Shown here: in pieces, positions 10,513 through 23,348 of the stretch
Position numbering within the stretch: the first letter of the stretch is position 1
Layout of the letters: every line of letters starts with the position of its first letter
From: Takakia lepidozioides
Taxonomy: Eukaryota; Streptophyta; Takakiopsida; Takakiales; Takakiaceae
Length of the DNA: 64,000 nucleotides
Reading direction: 5' to 3'
Assembly (NCBI GenBank): GCA_030704615.1
Contig: CM060731.1
Coordinates: forward strand, 74,442,756-74,506,755
The notes under the pieces: generated by a model
The model's input: only the letters and a program-made list of their open reading frames with translations
What the model was told of the DNA's origin: nothing
Database searches by the model: none
Translations under genes and position numbers: made by a program

Positions 10513-12780
10513 TTGTTGTACATTACAATCAAAGCCTACAAGCCAGGATGTAACTATCCACTGTATGAAGTGCATAGAAGCCACTGTTGTAAATGCATAC
10601 ACGGCACGAAAATGAGAAACCATCTTTTAACGACATTACAACGAACATGCACAATTTTTATTACAAAGTTATGGAGGGACACAAAATGTCTAAAACTGTG
10701 AACATCTGGAGACCCCCCAAAATGATGAAATTTGCATTTCAGTCACTAGAACTATCCCCTGAAATTTGTGCAGTATCATCGACGTAAACCCGAGCTCCGA
10801 GGTGCCTGTTGTGCTTTCGAGCACATGGGGGAGATAACATGAAACTCTGTTGACGAGCAATGGCCTCCGCGTAGTCGGGTAGGATGTATGAACGTGGAGG
10901 GCTGCACCAGAAGTCACTGTGAATAAAAGAGACGTCGACCAAAGGAATAGCTTCCAATATCCTGCCACCAAAAGAACCACAATTGCATTAGCCACCATTA
11001 ATGGGAAAGGGGGGGCCATTTTCGCGGGAGAAATCGGATGCTTACAGAAAAACAACTTACTCACATGCGAAATCGTCGTCCAAGACTTTGTCGTCCCCTT
11101 CGTTGATTTCCACATGCACTATACCCTCCTATTGTTGGGCGGCAGGTGACGGCGCTTCAAGTTATGGAGGAGGTCATTGAAAATGTCCGCATCCCCCCCT
11201 ACATACTGCCACAACCATTACCCACATCCAAATGAGAAATATATGTATTTTTTGTTCTCAACACGGCTAGAAAGTAGGACCCATCTCAATTATTATTGTA
11301 CGAGAAGAAGGTCTACCTATTACAATGTTGGGCGGTTATTTATGTAAACAAAGAATAGTCGGTTCCGGTTCAAATTGAATGAGGCATTTGAAAGATCATG
11401 CGGAGGCAGTTCTTTACCATTATGGATTTTTTTAGAGAACCTACAATTCCGGGTCTTTGACAGTATGGCACATGAGGTAATGAGGCAAAGGTGGTTATCT
11501 CAACATGTTATTAGAAAGGTTATAAAGCCCGATTTTCTCAAAGATACCCTGCCCCTTTCCTCCACAACCGGTTATATCTCTTCACAGACAAGTGCAGGGT
11601 TTGAAAGAGAACTCCAAAGATCAAGTTGAAAACTGAAAACTCAACCAACACCAAATAAAAAATTCTCTCACCTTCCTCATCATAACTTGTGCTTCCAGAA
11701 CAATCCATATACCATAGCAGAACGTTATTATGCCGACAAATGAAAGATCTAGTGCATCAACTACTCCATATATTCTCTGAAATGGTGGCGGCGGTTGTGG
11801 CATTTTCCAGCATTGATTAACCATACCACATACCACCTAACTGTTGTACAAATGAAATAACCTGCACAAATCCTCCGGTTATATAAACAGATATGAGTCG
11901 GTGTTCATGCAAATAACCTGAACGAGATTCAAAGCTTTTGTTGGATCCGGGTGTGGTCTTTCAGAGTTCTTCAAATTAGGTTATGAGGCGGGGGCGGGTA
12001 CTCGGCCACTTCAGAATAGTTGGTTCCTTTCAGAAGAGGGTCTTTCACAAAGTTGCCCCCGGCGGTGAAGTGCATATACAACCGGGTTGATACCTGCCGG
12101 GGCTTTGTCCTCAATTAACATAACCGCCCAACAGTGGTCTATTAGACACACAGACCCAATGATAACCAACATATAGCAACTCAGTCGTAAGGGCACAAAC
12201 AAAGTCACAATTGGTTGTGGTTCAAACCAGTGTTAGATAGATATAGAGTCATCAGAATATCAACAGTAGGATATGAACTCGGATATCAAGGTATCTGAAC
12301 CCGGAACCAACTCATTTTAGGACCCAAGTTAGGTGCATAGTTCCGGCCTATATGAAAATATGAAAAGCTATCCACTTGGACACCCTTCTTAGTGCCCGGG
12401 AGAGGAGCCCTACTTTTATGCAAACATTCATTGAGGTTTGCTTATGACCTTGGTGGGAGTCCGGTTGTTGACATTTCTTTTTCTATAGATTTGATCACAT
12501 ATTGGCATCCTTCCATTTGCACTTCTTTTTTGCGTGTATTGTCATCCCCATTTTATATATGCCGGCCACGGCATAGCAGTGAGAGAGCGGAGGGCCGTGA
12601 GGTGTATGGCTTTGAAGCATTTATGGATGGAAATGATAGGGATTTAAAGTTATTGTGAAGTTGCTGGCATTGTGGATGCCCCCTCTGGTGCCGACAGTCT
12701 TAGTGGGGTCAAGATGCCTTCATTAGCAGTGTCTGATTTTATAAATTGTGCCGATGCTGCCAGTTGACCATCTACCCATG
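10513..12780. other. Intergenic, no gene seen
   Basis: Several open frames of 60-140 codons overlap on opposite strands (for example 10690-11115 minus), but none shows a recognisable family, conserved motif or splice pattern. Probably decayed transposon sequence. Confidence 0.35.
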
Positions 12781-12799
12781 CATGTTTGTTGTAGCTATA

Positions 12800-14720
12800 G
12801 AGTCAATATGGAGCTTGAAGCCCGGACCTCTTGGGTGAATCTGCACCCACACTCTATCCCTGCTCCTTCAACTATCCATGCCTCTGCACAATTCATGCAT
12901 ATATCATTGCCTTGCTGCTAGCAACTGATGATGACAGCCTAGATTTGTTCTTACACCCCAACCCTATTTGGAAAAATAGGTTGAAATGTGTTGAGGAAGG
13001 TGCCTTCATTAGCATCACCTCATTCTATCAATTCTGCTGCCGCTATTGTTTCCACTTGCAACAATTGACCATCTATTCCAGCTGATTTCTTGTAGCTAAT
13101 GATCCCTCAGCCTGAACCTGAACATGAATCTGGACCTCTATCCTTGGTCCCTCAGCTATCCCTGCCCGTGTACAGATCATGAATACATCCCTCATCCTTC
13201 CTGCTAGCAGCTGACAATGACGGCGTGAAGTTCTTCCAGAAAACACCCCAACCTAGGACTTAACAGTAGTTCCAATTCTAAATTGCAATTGCTTCTCTCT
13301 GTAGTCGAACAAACACTCACCTTTTTGTCTCCATTGTCCCCCCCCTGACTGGGGTCGGAAAGTGTTCATCCCAGAGCTTCTCTTCATCTTGTTATCTGTT
13401 TTTGGGTACTTTCTTGCTGCCACATCAGCAGTAACTTGTCAAAGTCACTCCAAACTACCCCACATCCACCCAACGAGTTAACTTACAACATTCAATATGT
13501 AAATTCAGGGCTGGATCTGATGAGAGGGCAAAATAGGTTGAAATAGGTCGAAGAAGAAGGTGCCCTCACCACATTGTCCTCAAAGTTGTGTCATAACCCA
13601 TGGAGGATTTGACTGACCATGCACCCAAGAGGACCTCTTGTGTGTGCAAGGTGTGTGCTACTTCCACGGGGAATTGTAGGCGATCTGGAGCTTAAAATCC
13701 GGCCATCTTGGATGAATCTGCACCCACACTGCTCCCTGCTCCTTCAGCTATCCATGCCTCTGCACAAATCATGCATACATCCTTGCCTTGATGCTAGCAG
13801 CTGACAATAACACCCTAGAATTGTTCCAGCAAACACCCCAACCCTACTTATCACACTAGTTCCTATGCTGAATTGCGTCTGCTACTCTTTGTCATCTAGT
13901 AGGCATTCAACTTTTTGCCTCGGTTGTTCCACCATTCACTGGGGTCAACAAAGTATTCATTCCACACCTTCTCCTCATCTCTGTTATCTGTTTTGGATAT
14001 TTTTCTATTGCCACATCGGCGATTACTTGTCATATCATTCCAAACCACCACAGATCCACCCAACGAGCTAACTTACAGAATTCAATATGCATCTCAGGGC
14101 CGAGTCTAATGTGTGTGCAAGCCTGGCAGCCCTGGAGAAGGGCAAGAGGTGCATAGGGATATCATCAAAGCTGGAATTGTGCCAAATGTCAACACATTTC
14201 ACCTTGTTTTACCCTCTTATCAGAATCGGCCCTAAATTTCCATGTTTCATTCTGCAAGTTAGTTGATTGAGTGAATCTAGTTTGGAGTGACTTTGACATG
14301 ATACTACCAATGTGACAACAAAAAAGTATCAAAAAACAAGTAATAAGATGAGGATAAGTTTTGGAATGAATACTATTCTGCCCCAGTCAATGATGGGACA
14401 ACCGAGGCAAAAAGGTGAATGCCTGTTACATTTCATAGACTAGCAGATGCATTCAGCATAGGAACTAGTGTGAGAAGCTGAGTTGGATGTTTCCTAGAAT
14501 AAATCTAGGCCGTCATTGTCAGCTACTAGCAGCAAGGCAATGATGAATGCATGATTTGTGCAGAGGCATGTGTAGCCGAAGGAGCAAAGAGAGTGTGGGT
14601 CCAGGTTTATCCAAGAGGGCCAGATTTCAAGCACAAGATTACCTATGATTCCCTGTGGATCAATAGCTACAAGAAACCTGCATGGGTAGATGGTCTATTC
14701 CGTGGGACTCAATCTGTCAC
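12800..14720. repeat. Complex of direct and inverted repeats, roughly 400-bp units
   Basis: Three direct units (beginning near 12805, 13110 and 13685) share TGAATCTGCACCCACACT-type text, CTATCCATGCCTCTGCACA, CTGCTAGCAGCTGACAATGA, a central ACTGGGGTC and a tail of CCACATCCACCCAACGAG. A fourth unit at about 14250-14700 runs in the opposite sense (GGAACTAGTGTGAGAAGC pairs with the text near 13855). So the block is direct-direct-inverted. Confidence 0.7.
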
Positions 14721-15049
14721 TTAGTCTTGCATTATGAGGATCACAATTGTTTGACAACTTACTTGCACGAGGCCTTGACCCTTAGGCAATCCCCAGAGCA
14801 GTAGTAGCTTTGGGCTTCTTTTTTACTTTGGTTTTTTCATTTTGTATCATAAGCTCTTTGAGCTTTCCGCAGATGTAATAAAATACCATTTGTTTCATTA
14901 CATTTCAATTTCATTTTGCACTGCTGCCACGTGGTAGTCGACCACATAACTTGCAGTGCTACATGCCCAGTGGCAGCCGCGACTGCGGAAGTCGGCGCAA
15001 CCACTGTTTTACTACTTTATATTAAGTGCTCGAAATTACTTGAACAATC
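14721..15049. other. Spacer, no gene seen
   Basis: No coding text. It includes the long T-rich run near 14820-14840 and GTGGCAGCC-type words. Confidence 0.3.
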
Positions 15050-15540
15050 ACTCATAGTGGTTCATGCTTTGAAGTTTTGGTGTTTGTAATGAGTCGACTA
15101 GTACATGCGCATGTAGTGCCATACAAGAGAACTAATCATGTCATTAGAAATACGAAAACAATGAAAGACATGCCATGAAAGTCGTGGCACCGCCATGTCG
15201 GCGTCTACATCGTCGTCCACGTCCACGTCCATATGTCACCGCGCTCCGGTGAGTCGGTCCACTTATCCGGAGGGAAAAGTCAAAGTCAGCCCAAACGACC
15301 AGACACACGGGCAGCCCGCCTGATTACGCCACGTGGTTCAATCGCAATAATCGCAATAATCGCTGAGCAGTTGTTTGCGCGTTTGCATCCTTTACCACTC
15401 CTATCATTGGATGTCCGACCCAACTTCCACGTATGTTGTAACTAGTCGTTTGTAACTTCCAGTTGATCCCGGTTTTTTTGACTTTTACGACTCAAAATGA
15501 GTCGTTACCCCAGTGGTAAATGACACGAATGCTTCTAGTG
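15050..15540. mobile_element. Right end of a second CACTA element (partial)
   Basis: The terminus ACGACTCAAAATGAGTCGTT, then CAGTGGTAAATGACACGA and the final CTTCTAGTG, parallels the right end of the 4-kb CACTA element (ACTCAAAATGAGTGGTT to CTTCTAGTG). The following trinucleotide is ATG. I could not find a matching left end, so the element is truncated or its left end has diverged. The start given is only where similar subterminal words begin. Confidence 0.5.
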
Positions 15541-16191
15541 ATGTACAGATCGAGATGTATAATCTGTTAGATATTGAATTTAGTTTTGGTACATGCCTTC
15601 GGTCCCTATGTAAGATTTGACAAGCGAACATCCAAGAATCACAAGCTTGATATATACCACTATTAGGCAGAAATGTTAAGGAGGCATGTGCTCTCCCACA
15701 TTCCTGACCTTGTACTTACCTTCCAAACATTCTTCGAGCATAAACCCCGCTGGAGGCCTGATGAACCACCTCCACATTCGTTGTTTTTACAGCCTTTGGA
15801 CGGCTCATCCAAATTAGAACTAGACGTTGTACATGCACTTTGTCCAGATCTTTTTTGATTTTTGGATATTGTTCTTCGTTTTTTTGATAGGTGTTGTTCT
15901 AATTTGGTTGTGTATTTTTGTTGTTAGTGGGTATGCAAGGTCGAGAATGGGGATAAAAAACATTGCACGAAGATGATGAAGGAGATGGCGTTGGACAAAG
16001 ACATAAATCCAGAATATATTAGTAATAAGAGCCTCCCCGTCACAGTCATTGAGCGATGCAACAAAATGGGCGTGCTCATTGAAGTTGGTATGCAGCTGAC
16101 AGACCACAAAAGCTCCGAGGCTTATATGTGGTCTAACCAAGATACGCAATGAACTTATGATCGCGCTCTCCAAAACATGGTTTCATGTGTG
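15541..16191 (+). pseudogene. Decayed coding-like sequence of unknown family
   Basis: The plus strand reads for about 60 codons as MMKEMALDKDINPEYIS, then NKMGVLIEVGMQLTDH, before a stop. It is interrupted by the CACTA element at 16195. On the other side a second readable stretch (EAALKYEIDVLNKCGKRVEG, about 17078-17137) may belong to the same former gene. I do not recognise the family; it could be a transposase exon. Confidence 0.3.
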
Positions 16192-16194
16192 GAA

Positions 16195-17048
16195 TACTAC
16201 AACAGATCGCGGTATTTATGACTGTATATATGACTATTCTGCAGTCATAAACGATACATATGACTTCTATGACTGTAAGTCGTGCAGTGCAAACCAAGTG
16301 AATACAATGAGTATAGGATAGTACAGTCCGGATGACTACAGTCAGATGAACCAAGTGATATCTCTCACTGCAATCATATAGACCATACTGCAGCCGCCGC
16401 TGCCGCGCCACATGGCGAGGCGCAATTGATTTAAAAAATTAAATTAAATAAAAAAAAACTAAAAACTAAAAACATATGTCAGACGCCGCGTCGCACCGCA
16501 TTGTGCCACGTGGCATAATGCATTTTATAATAATGAAAAAACCACGTGGCAGTTCATCTAGGGTACCACGTGCTATCTCTAGCCCGCCTACTAACCCTAG
16601 GGCTATCTTATCCATTTGATTATACTTAGAAGAGTTTGAACCTGCAACCTCTTAACTATAAGAATTATAGTTCACTACCTGTTAACCAACACACCCATTA
16701 GTCATTCATAGGATCATATGGTGTTTTAATTGTATTATACACACCAAATTACAAAATCCCCAGTAGTCATCATGACTATGTAACCTCATTCATGTACACT
16801 GCAGTAATGGAAATGACTATGAATGATGAGCTAAATCTGGTCAATTGCCGTTGACCAGCCTTCCGCCCATTCCGGAGCCATGTAGTCATACAGACGACTA
16901 CTTAGATAGTCGTTCATATGACTATAGTCGTATGAACGACTGTGGGAGGTCAATTTCATATAAAAACATGGTGCAATCATGGTCAAAGTCATGAAAAACC
17001 ATGACTACCACGGTTTGGCAGTCATAACTACCGCGATCTGTTGTAGTG
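16195..17048. mobile_element. 854-bp non-autonomous CACTA element
   Basis: The right end, reverse-complemented, reads CACTACAACAGATCGCGGTA, and the left end reads TACTACAACAGATCGCGGTA. Both continue as GTTATGACTG or TTTATGACTG, so the terminal inverted repeat is 30 bp with two differences. One of them changes the first C to T at the left tip. Flanks are GAA on both sides (16192-16194 and 17049-17051), a 3-bp TSD. Subterminal regions carry many ATGACT/AGTCAT words. There is no transposase; it must be mobilised by another element. Confidence 0.85.
16624..16700 (-). repeat. tRNA-like sequence inside the 854-bp CACTA element
   Basis: The reverse strand reads GTGTGTTGGTTAACAGGTAG, a CTAT..ATAG anticodon-like stem, and GGTTCAAACTC like a B box. 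The loop lacks the usual T before the anticodon and the acceptor does not pair well, so I call it a degenerate tRNA-like or SINE-derived piece, not a tRNA gene. Confidence 0.3.
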
Positions 17049-17141
17049 GAAGGAACTAGGGTGACGCCTCATGGGAAGCCGCCCTTAAGTATGAGATTGA
17101 CGTTCTGAACAAGTGCGGAAAGAGAGTAGAGGGTTGCTATT

Positions 17142-18085
17142 CCGTGAGCCTGGAGGTGTGAGCCTGTGAGCCCAGGAGCCCGTGAGCCCATCATAGGCTC
17201 ACGCCACGTCATCTTTGAATTTCGAACTTACAAGGCATATTTCCGCGGGAGGCGCCTATTTCCGCGGATTGATTTACCCTTTTCAGTCATTGTAGACGAC
17301 ATCTTTTACATCCATCCCACCCCCGGCCCTCGTGTTATAGCAGTGATTTGATTAGTGTGTGATTGCCAAAATGAGAGAGAATGAGTGTGTTGGTTTCATG
17401 AAGTTTTCTTACCAGTCCAAGCGTAGTAGCAGCTTACAGTGCATATCCCCAGACCCAAAAGTTAGCCGGAGTGGAATTGAGGCTTGGACACGTGAAAATC
17501 GCCCACATGGAATAGATTGATTTAGATGTGGTGTACATACTAAGCCCTTGCATGTTTGGAAATGGATGAATGTCGTTGTGTTTGAATGAAACATTCTCCG
17601 GGATGGCCGGGATGAAATTTAATGTATGCGGTTTGACTTGACACAAACGAATGCACTTCTTATGGACGAATGTTTGTGGATGTGGATGTATAGTTGTCTG
17701 CCTAGATGAATGTGTCCACGTCGTGTGTGTATGTACGTATGTAGTTCCAGCACATGTACGCACCCAATCATGCATATGCAATCATAGAGGAAAACAATCC
17801 GATACATGCAAGCAGGTGGACAGGCAGGCAATGAGGGGAGATGGCGGACGCTACTAGGGTGGAGTCGGAAGTATCTCTAGAGGTGGATTGTTTGAGAGGA
17901 TCGGATGAAAGTATGTAGGTTCCCACGCAGATACTTGAAATGTGCGGTACCGCACACTGTTTTCAGGACATCTGCGGTGCATGTTTTCTCATGTTATCGT
18001 GACGTCATGCAGATACACCACGTCAGCCAAGCGTGAGCTCAACTCCCAGGCTCATGGGGCTGGGCTCATGACCTAGCTGCCCTCA
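17142..18085. repeat. Dispersed GTGAGC / GGATGAAT repeat family, member 2
   Basis: The left part has repeated GTGAGCC/CTCACG words, then CCACGTCA and GCCTATTTCCGCGGA. The middle has GGATGAATG-type words (17560-17700). The right part has inverted CCACGTCA..GTGAGCTCAACTCCCAGGC and GGGCTCATG. The inverted placement of the GAGCC words at both ends suggests a terminal-inverted-repeat element of about 0.9 kb, but I could not fix a TSD. Confidence 0.4.
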
Positions 18086-20050
18086 AAGTGAGTGTGCATG
18101 CATGTGATTCAGTTCTTTATATTTTTTTTAAAAAAATTTGTTTTATAATTTTGAATATGATTTTGATCCCCGTGTATTCACCCTATCATACATGGTCTCC
18201 GAATAACTAGACATAATCATGCGGTGTGGCACATTCATAAACTTCTTCTACACCGTACTGAAATTTGGTGGTTCTCACTCATTAACGCCGATACCTACCA
18301 AGGCCGACCCCTAGATCACATTGTCCCACCCTGGCTTCTCCCATGCAATTGCTAACCTCATTTTACCTGTACGTGCCCTACTAGACTATGCCCCGATATC
18401 TTGCTCGTCCAAGGCATACCCGTAAGTACCAAATGCCTCATCCCCAAAGCTCACCATACACTTTATCGAATTCACTTATTGTCATGATCGATACCCCAGC
18501 TCCTCCATTCTTGACAAATGACAGAAATATGCTCCGCTCATCCTAGCTTTAACCTATGTAGTTTTGGACAAATGTAGTTTATGTGAGGATAGCCTCCGGT
18601 GGTTCAGTATCCGGTTATCAAACAAATCCAAGTTTATATTAATAAATTAAAATAACCCAAACTTAAAGATCTAATGTATTGAAAATACTAATAAAAAATA
18701 GTTACAATTACTAGGGTAGAACATAGAAGAGTGCTCTCAGGAGATTTCTATTGTAGATAATGCAAAAAATGCAAGCAGAAAATGGGCATGCATCACAAAA
18801 TATGAGATTAAATATGTGTGACCTTCAAATGAAGACAGAGACAGCTCATGACTATGACCTGTCTGGTCTATGTCGAGTGAACCCGATTGTAAATGCCGGA
18901 TATATGGGTGCATAACCTGCATCTTTTGGACCACTAGTTTCGGTTCTAATCAAATATACAAAACCACCGGTTCTAAACCGGATCCAGTTATCCCATCTCT
19001 TCATAGCCGACGGTTCTTAACGGAGGCGGATATTTGATTTTTTGACCTCCGACAGATCCACATATATATATCTGGGTTGGGCTACGCGGGGGTTTGAGGC
19101 TGAATCAAATATCCGAGCAACACTGGTCATGACAAGGAGTGCAGCTGGAGAGGACACAAATGACAAATGAGCTAGAGGGGTTGTAGGGGACACGCCAGTG
19201 CTCTGATCATCGTTCCATACGGGCAAATTGCAGATAATCGGGGAATCACGTGAAATCGTGGCTGAATAGGTCACCTCAGCACATTTACGTGCTGGAATGG
19301 GTGCGCCGCCTGATTCCCCCTACGGCTCGCCTGGCGGCTTATCCTGTAGAATCGGCAGGGGCTTGCCCATTCCATGATACGCTATGGTCAGGATGTGGTT
19401 TTTCTTACCCTGTTTGCCAGTCTATGTTTTGGCAGAATGTTCAAGTAGCTCAAGTAGGTCGCTGAATGCTGGAGTACCACTTTTTTAGGCAGTTTTTCTA
19501 AATTGACCATAACGCAAAGGAACGGTCAGGGGCCGGCCATTCTGCCCCATCAGCTGCCTGGCTGTGAATTTCTGGAGAGGCCAGGAAAAAGAGTCCTGAA
19601 ATATGGCTGACATAGCTTGGGCAAGAGATAGGGAGGAGGCCACTTGAGAAACCCTAAAAACAATCTTGACAGTCACCTTCTGAGCAGCTGCACACAAGAG
19701 CTCTCACAACCCAAACTACCGGGTCATGAAGCACATTTAGCCCAAGCTCTAGGCCAGGCGCCCCACGATTGTACCAGTAGAGTCCAAGGAATCTGCTGCA
19801 CACTCATGGGCACCACTAGATTGGGATCCAGCAACTGAAAAACCGCATGCGTTTAGAATTTGAGAGAGCCCTGTCACAGCCATGGTTCTGCAGCATGCAT
19901 GGAAAAGACCCAGACACATTCAGATGAATTGGAAATTACAGATTCCACTGTTTGGTTTGTTTACACTTTTCAGCTAGAAAAACTTTTGAGCCATCAAAAG
20001 CTTCATGGCTAGACTCCAATGGTAAAGGTCAGGTTTAATCCTCCTTTATG
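18086..20050. other. Intergenic, no gene seen
   Basis: AT-rich stretches and short open frames (for example 19250-19465 plus). No recognisable motif. Confidence 0.4.
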
Positions 20051-20869
20051 CTTTGTAGAAACTGCAAGTAGTGATTGTTAAGTTCCAAACACTCAAATCT
20101 CTTGGAGCCTTGTTTCTTCTTGCACATGTGTCAAGTCGATCACCATCTGTCTGTGTCTGTAGTAGCAGTGGCAGTGAGCCGGAGTTATTCTGTTTTTCAG
20201 TATGGCCAAAACTGTCCAATGATATTCTTGTCTCAAATTACTCCCTACCTGCTCATTGATCTCCCACACCCTCGCCCTTTCTCTGAGGTTGTAATACATC
20301 TCTTTCATTCTGTTTTCTTTGCTCTCTCAATACAGCAGTTGCAATGTTGCTTGTGAGTCTAGTTGTGATGGAGTTGCACTGGTGCTCCTCTTTGTCAGGT
20401 GAAAGTGAACAAACACCAGGGGAAGCCTGCCCTTGGACAGGCAACGAGCCAAAGAAAGACTTCTGATAGCAGACTGATGGAAGAGTTTTTTTCTGAGTCA
20501 TTATCATATTACACCTAACTTGGAGATTTGTTATCTTGCTGATGTGGCAACCTCTCGTATCCGATAGACAGATCGGGGCTGTGATTCAAAGTAAGTCCTC
20601 ACACATACCTCTGCTAGCAGCCCCAAGAAAACCAGCTGCAGCCAAGTCAATGCCACAAAATCTGGTCAGATTCCAATAAGTGGATAGATGATGTAGCACT
20701 CATTGCCCATTCCCTGTCAACATTGGACATACCCTTGTGCACAGTTCCTGCACAATACTAAGTCCTCCGGGAGCTGGTTGTGTGGTTTCAGCCCACTGAT
20801 GAGATAGAGAGAGAAAAAAAACTCTCTATGACATCCATTGAAGGACCTGAGGGGAATGGGTCAAAGAAA

Positions 20870-20910
20870 CAATGAAGAGAGAGAGAGAAAGAGAGAGAGT
20901 ACACTACTGC
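20870..20910. repeat. GA-rich simple repeat
   Basis: Imperfect GAGAGA tract just downstream of the glycosyltransferase stop. The equivalent tract in copy B (31928-31961) is a pure, longer GA run. Confidence 0.7.
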
Positions 20911-20968
20911 AGGTATGTACATGAGTAGATAGTCTTAATCGAAGCTCACTCACGCTTTGTTTCCTATG

Positions 20969-23348
20969 TTAGAAGGAGACGGTCAGTAATATGCTGACCA
21001 AACAACCAGGATTGTGTTGCACCTGTAGACCCATAACAAGGAGCTCAGCACAGAGGACATAGCTTGGAGTTGCATTGGAAAGGGCCATTCCATAGCCCCA
21101 AGTCCGGGCTGCAGTTATCAGTGACCAGCTTGCAAAGACACCTGCAAAGAAGGATCCAACAATACAGAGGGCTCCCAGAAAACCCATCAGGCGCATGGGC
21201 CGGTCCCTGAATTGAATCCAGAAACACAGCATTGTGAGGTCGAGTAGGACGCTAACAATCCGACTCAGCCCATACTTAGACTTCCCAAATGTCCGTGGGT
21301 GATGCTGCACCTGCAGTGGCAAGGAACACTTTAATGGGAGAATTTTCCTCTGTGAAAGTTGTGCCTTGCAAGACTGGGAAAACAACATAACCGACAATAA
21401 ATGGACCAGCTTGAAAAGGCCCATAGCTAAATGGAAGTGAGCATGCACCACAGAACCAGAATGACCAGCACAGAACTGGTAAAATTGACCAACTGCTGGG
21501 AGAGGTTAAAGTCAACACACCTGGATCTCTGAAATGGCAGCCCCCTCCATGGCTGCAAGGGCAGGAATGAAGCGGTGCATTTCTCCATACAAGCGAAGAT
21601 TTGATACCAGTGATGCTCGGTAGGCTTTCAGGCTGCAGCCATAGTCATGTAGTTTAACCTGCATCCATCCCACTGCCATTGGATTTGTTATCGTATAACC
21701 ATTGCTATGAACTTCAAATCAAGACGGGTTGTGAAAGAAGTGGTTGGGATTACAAAAAGACCGTGAAATGTTTGAAATTCCACACTCCAAACCTAGGGGG
21801 AGAATGAACAGTGCATCCATCTTCATAGCCACGACAATATTCTGCTATTTATGTGATAGTTGGAAAAATGAGGTGGTTGTCTTCCCAACAGAGAATATAG
21901 GCCATGGCTACTAGTTTTAGCAACTGTGGAGCTTGAAGGCAAAAGAGTTCTTGGGGACATCAGGTGGGGAAAAGGGTTTGTCAACTTACCCCAGTCACCT
22001 TGCCTATCAGCCAATTCGCAACACTCGACGGAAAGTTTCTTGTGAGAAAATTGTCTTTCCGGTCACGGCGCCATCCACACACCAAATCATAGCCTCCATC
22101 TTCCCTAACCACTCCTGTCTCTACAGCTTCTCCCCCTGAGTCCCCATAAATCAAATGGTCCAGGAGTTTAGGGATGTCCTCTGCATCATTCTGCAAGTCC
22201 CCATCCAATGTCACCAGAATTTCACCAGCTGCAAAGTCGAATCCTGCAGCCATTGCCGCCGTTTGACCGAAGTTTCGGCGAAAGATTACGGCCCTCATAT
22301 CCTCCCTCTCAGCTGCCATGGCCTTCAGCAGCTGTGTGCTTCCTGGGTTCAGTACCACAAGAAATTGATAAATTTTCTAGTGACATGAAAAGCGACAAAC
22401 TCTTCACCAGTTTGTCATTCTGTGAAAAGTAGTAAGGGGCTCCATGTGTGGGGATTGCTCATCAGCAGGTGAGAGTGCTTTGCAAGCTGACATAGGTCAA
22501 TGACTCCGAACGAAGACAACCAGTATTCTTACTTTATCCTCTCTGCCTTCTTAGCTATGGCCGCCGCCATGACGTGCGCTCCCAATCGAGGGCACACCGC
22601 AATTCTCAACCTACAGAGGTGGCACAAAAGTTTTCATTTTTCCAACAACTACATAGGTGCTTACTATGATGGAGTCAGCTGTAATCCCTGCAAATCTGAA
22701 CCCTTCAACTGCCATCAATCAGACAAGAGAGTCCTACATGCTTAAGAAAAACATACACTGCTTAAACCCTACCCTGATTCGACAAACCATTTTTCCATAA
22801 ACTATTGCATTCCCAGAAAATTCACACTACCGGACACAAGGGCTGCCTAAAGAGAAGAACAATCAAACAAATCTACACTTCGATTGGTGCAAGTGAAATT
22901 AGGGTTTCAAACTACTGAGTATTCAGAAACGAGACCTATACTCGAGCTTTCTATGAAACAAGACGGTTTTTACTACAGGAGAGGACTTACCGTCAGTTGA
23001 TCCGTCGTCAATGCAAATGATTTCGTAAGGCCCTCCCCGCCTGCGCATCACAGCTCCCACTCTTTCCACCAGGATCCCTATGGAGGATACTTCATTATAT
23101 ACTGGAATAATGACAGAAACAGCCATTGGCTCTTCAGCCGGTAACGGTGAAGAAATCGCTCCAAGCGTTGAAACTGGCTGTGTTGCCTTTCTTTTAACGT
23201 GCGACACGTTCTTGTGGGAACAGAAAGGTGATCCCTCCCACAGTAGACCATTCGAAATAGGAGATGGCACTGATAAATATTGGGCAGCCGTAAACCTGCG
23301 GCTCTCCTTGCTGGTTCGGGCAGACAACTTTCCTCTGCTTTGAGACAC
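20969..23348 (-). CDS. Family 2 glycosyltransferase (DPM1/GtrB-like polyprenyl-phosphate type), four exons
   Basis: Exons at 23348-22991, 22342-21990, 21658-21521 and 21310-20969 join in frame to 396 residues with GT-AG introns. The GT2 core starts with VSVIIPVYNE (about residue 78), has DDGS at 114-117 and the DxD-like DGD at 166-168, then FPSSVANWLIGK, and HDYGCSLKAYR in exon 3. Exon 4 carries two hydrophobic segments (about 304-314 and 325-347). This order is that of polyprenyl-phosphate sugar transferases, which move a sugar from a nucleotide donor to a lipid phosphate. The N-terminus (MSQSRGKLSARTSKESRR) is rich in Ser, Arg and Lys, compatible with a plastid transit peptide; that location is inference. 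The start is the first Met of the frame that runs into the core. The acceptor and sugar are unknown. Confidence 0.8.

Noticed and set aside
10690-11115. 141-codon minus-strand open frame
   Set aside because: No recognisable motif; overlaps another open frame on the same strand and one on the opposite strand.
16624-16700. Possible minus-strand tRNA gene
   Set aside because: The anticodon loop lacks U33 and the acceptor stem does not pair.
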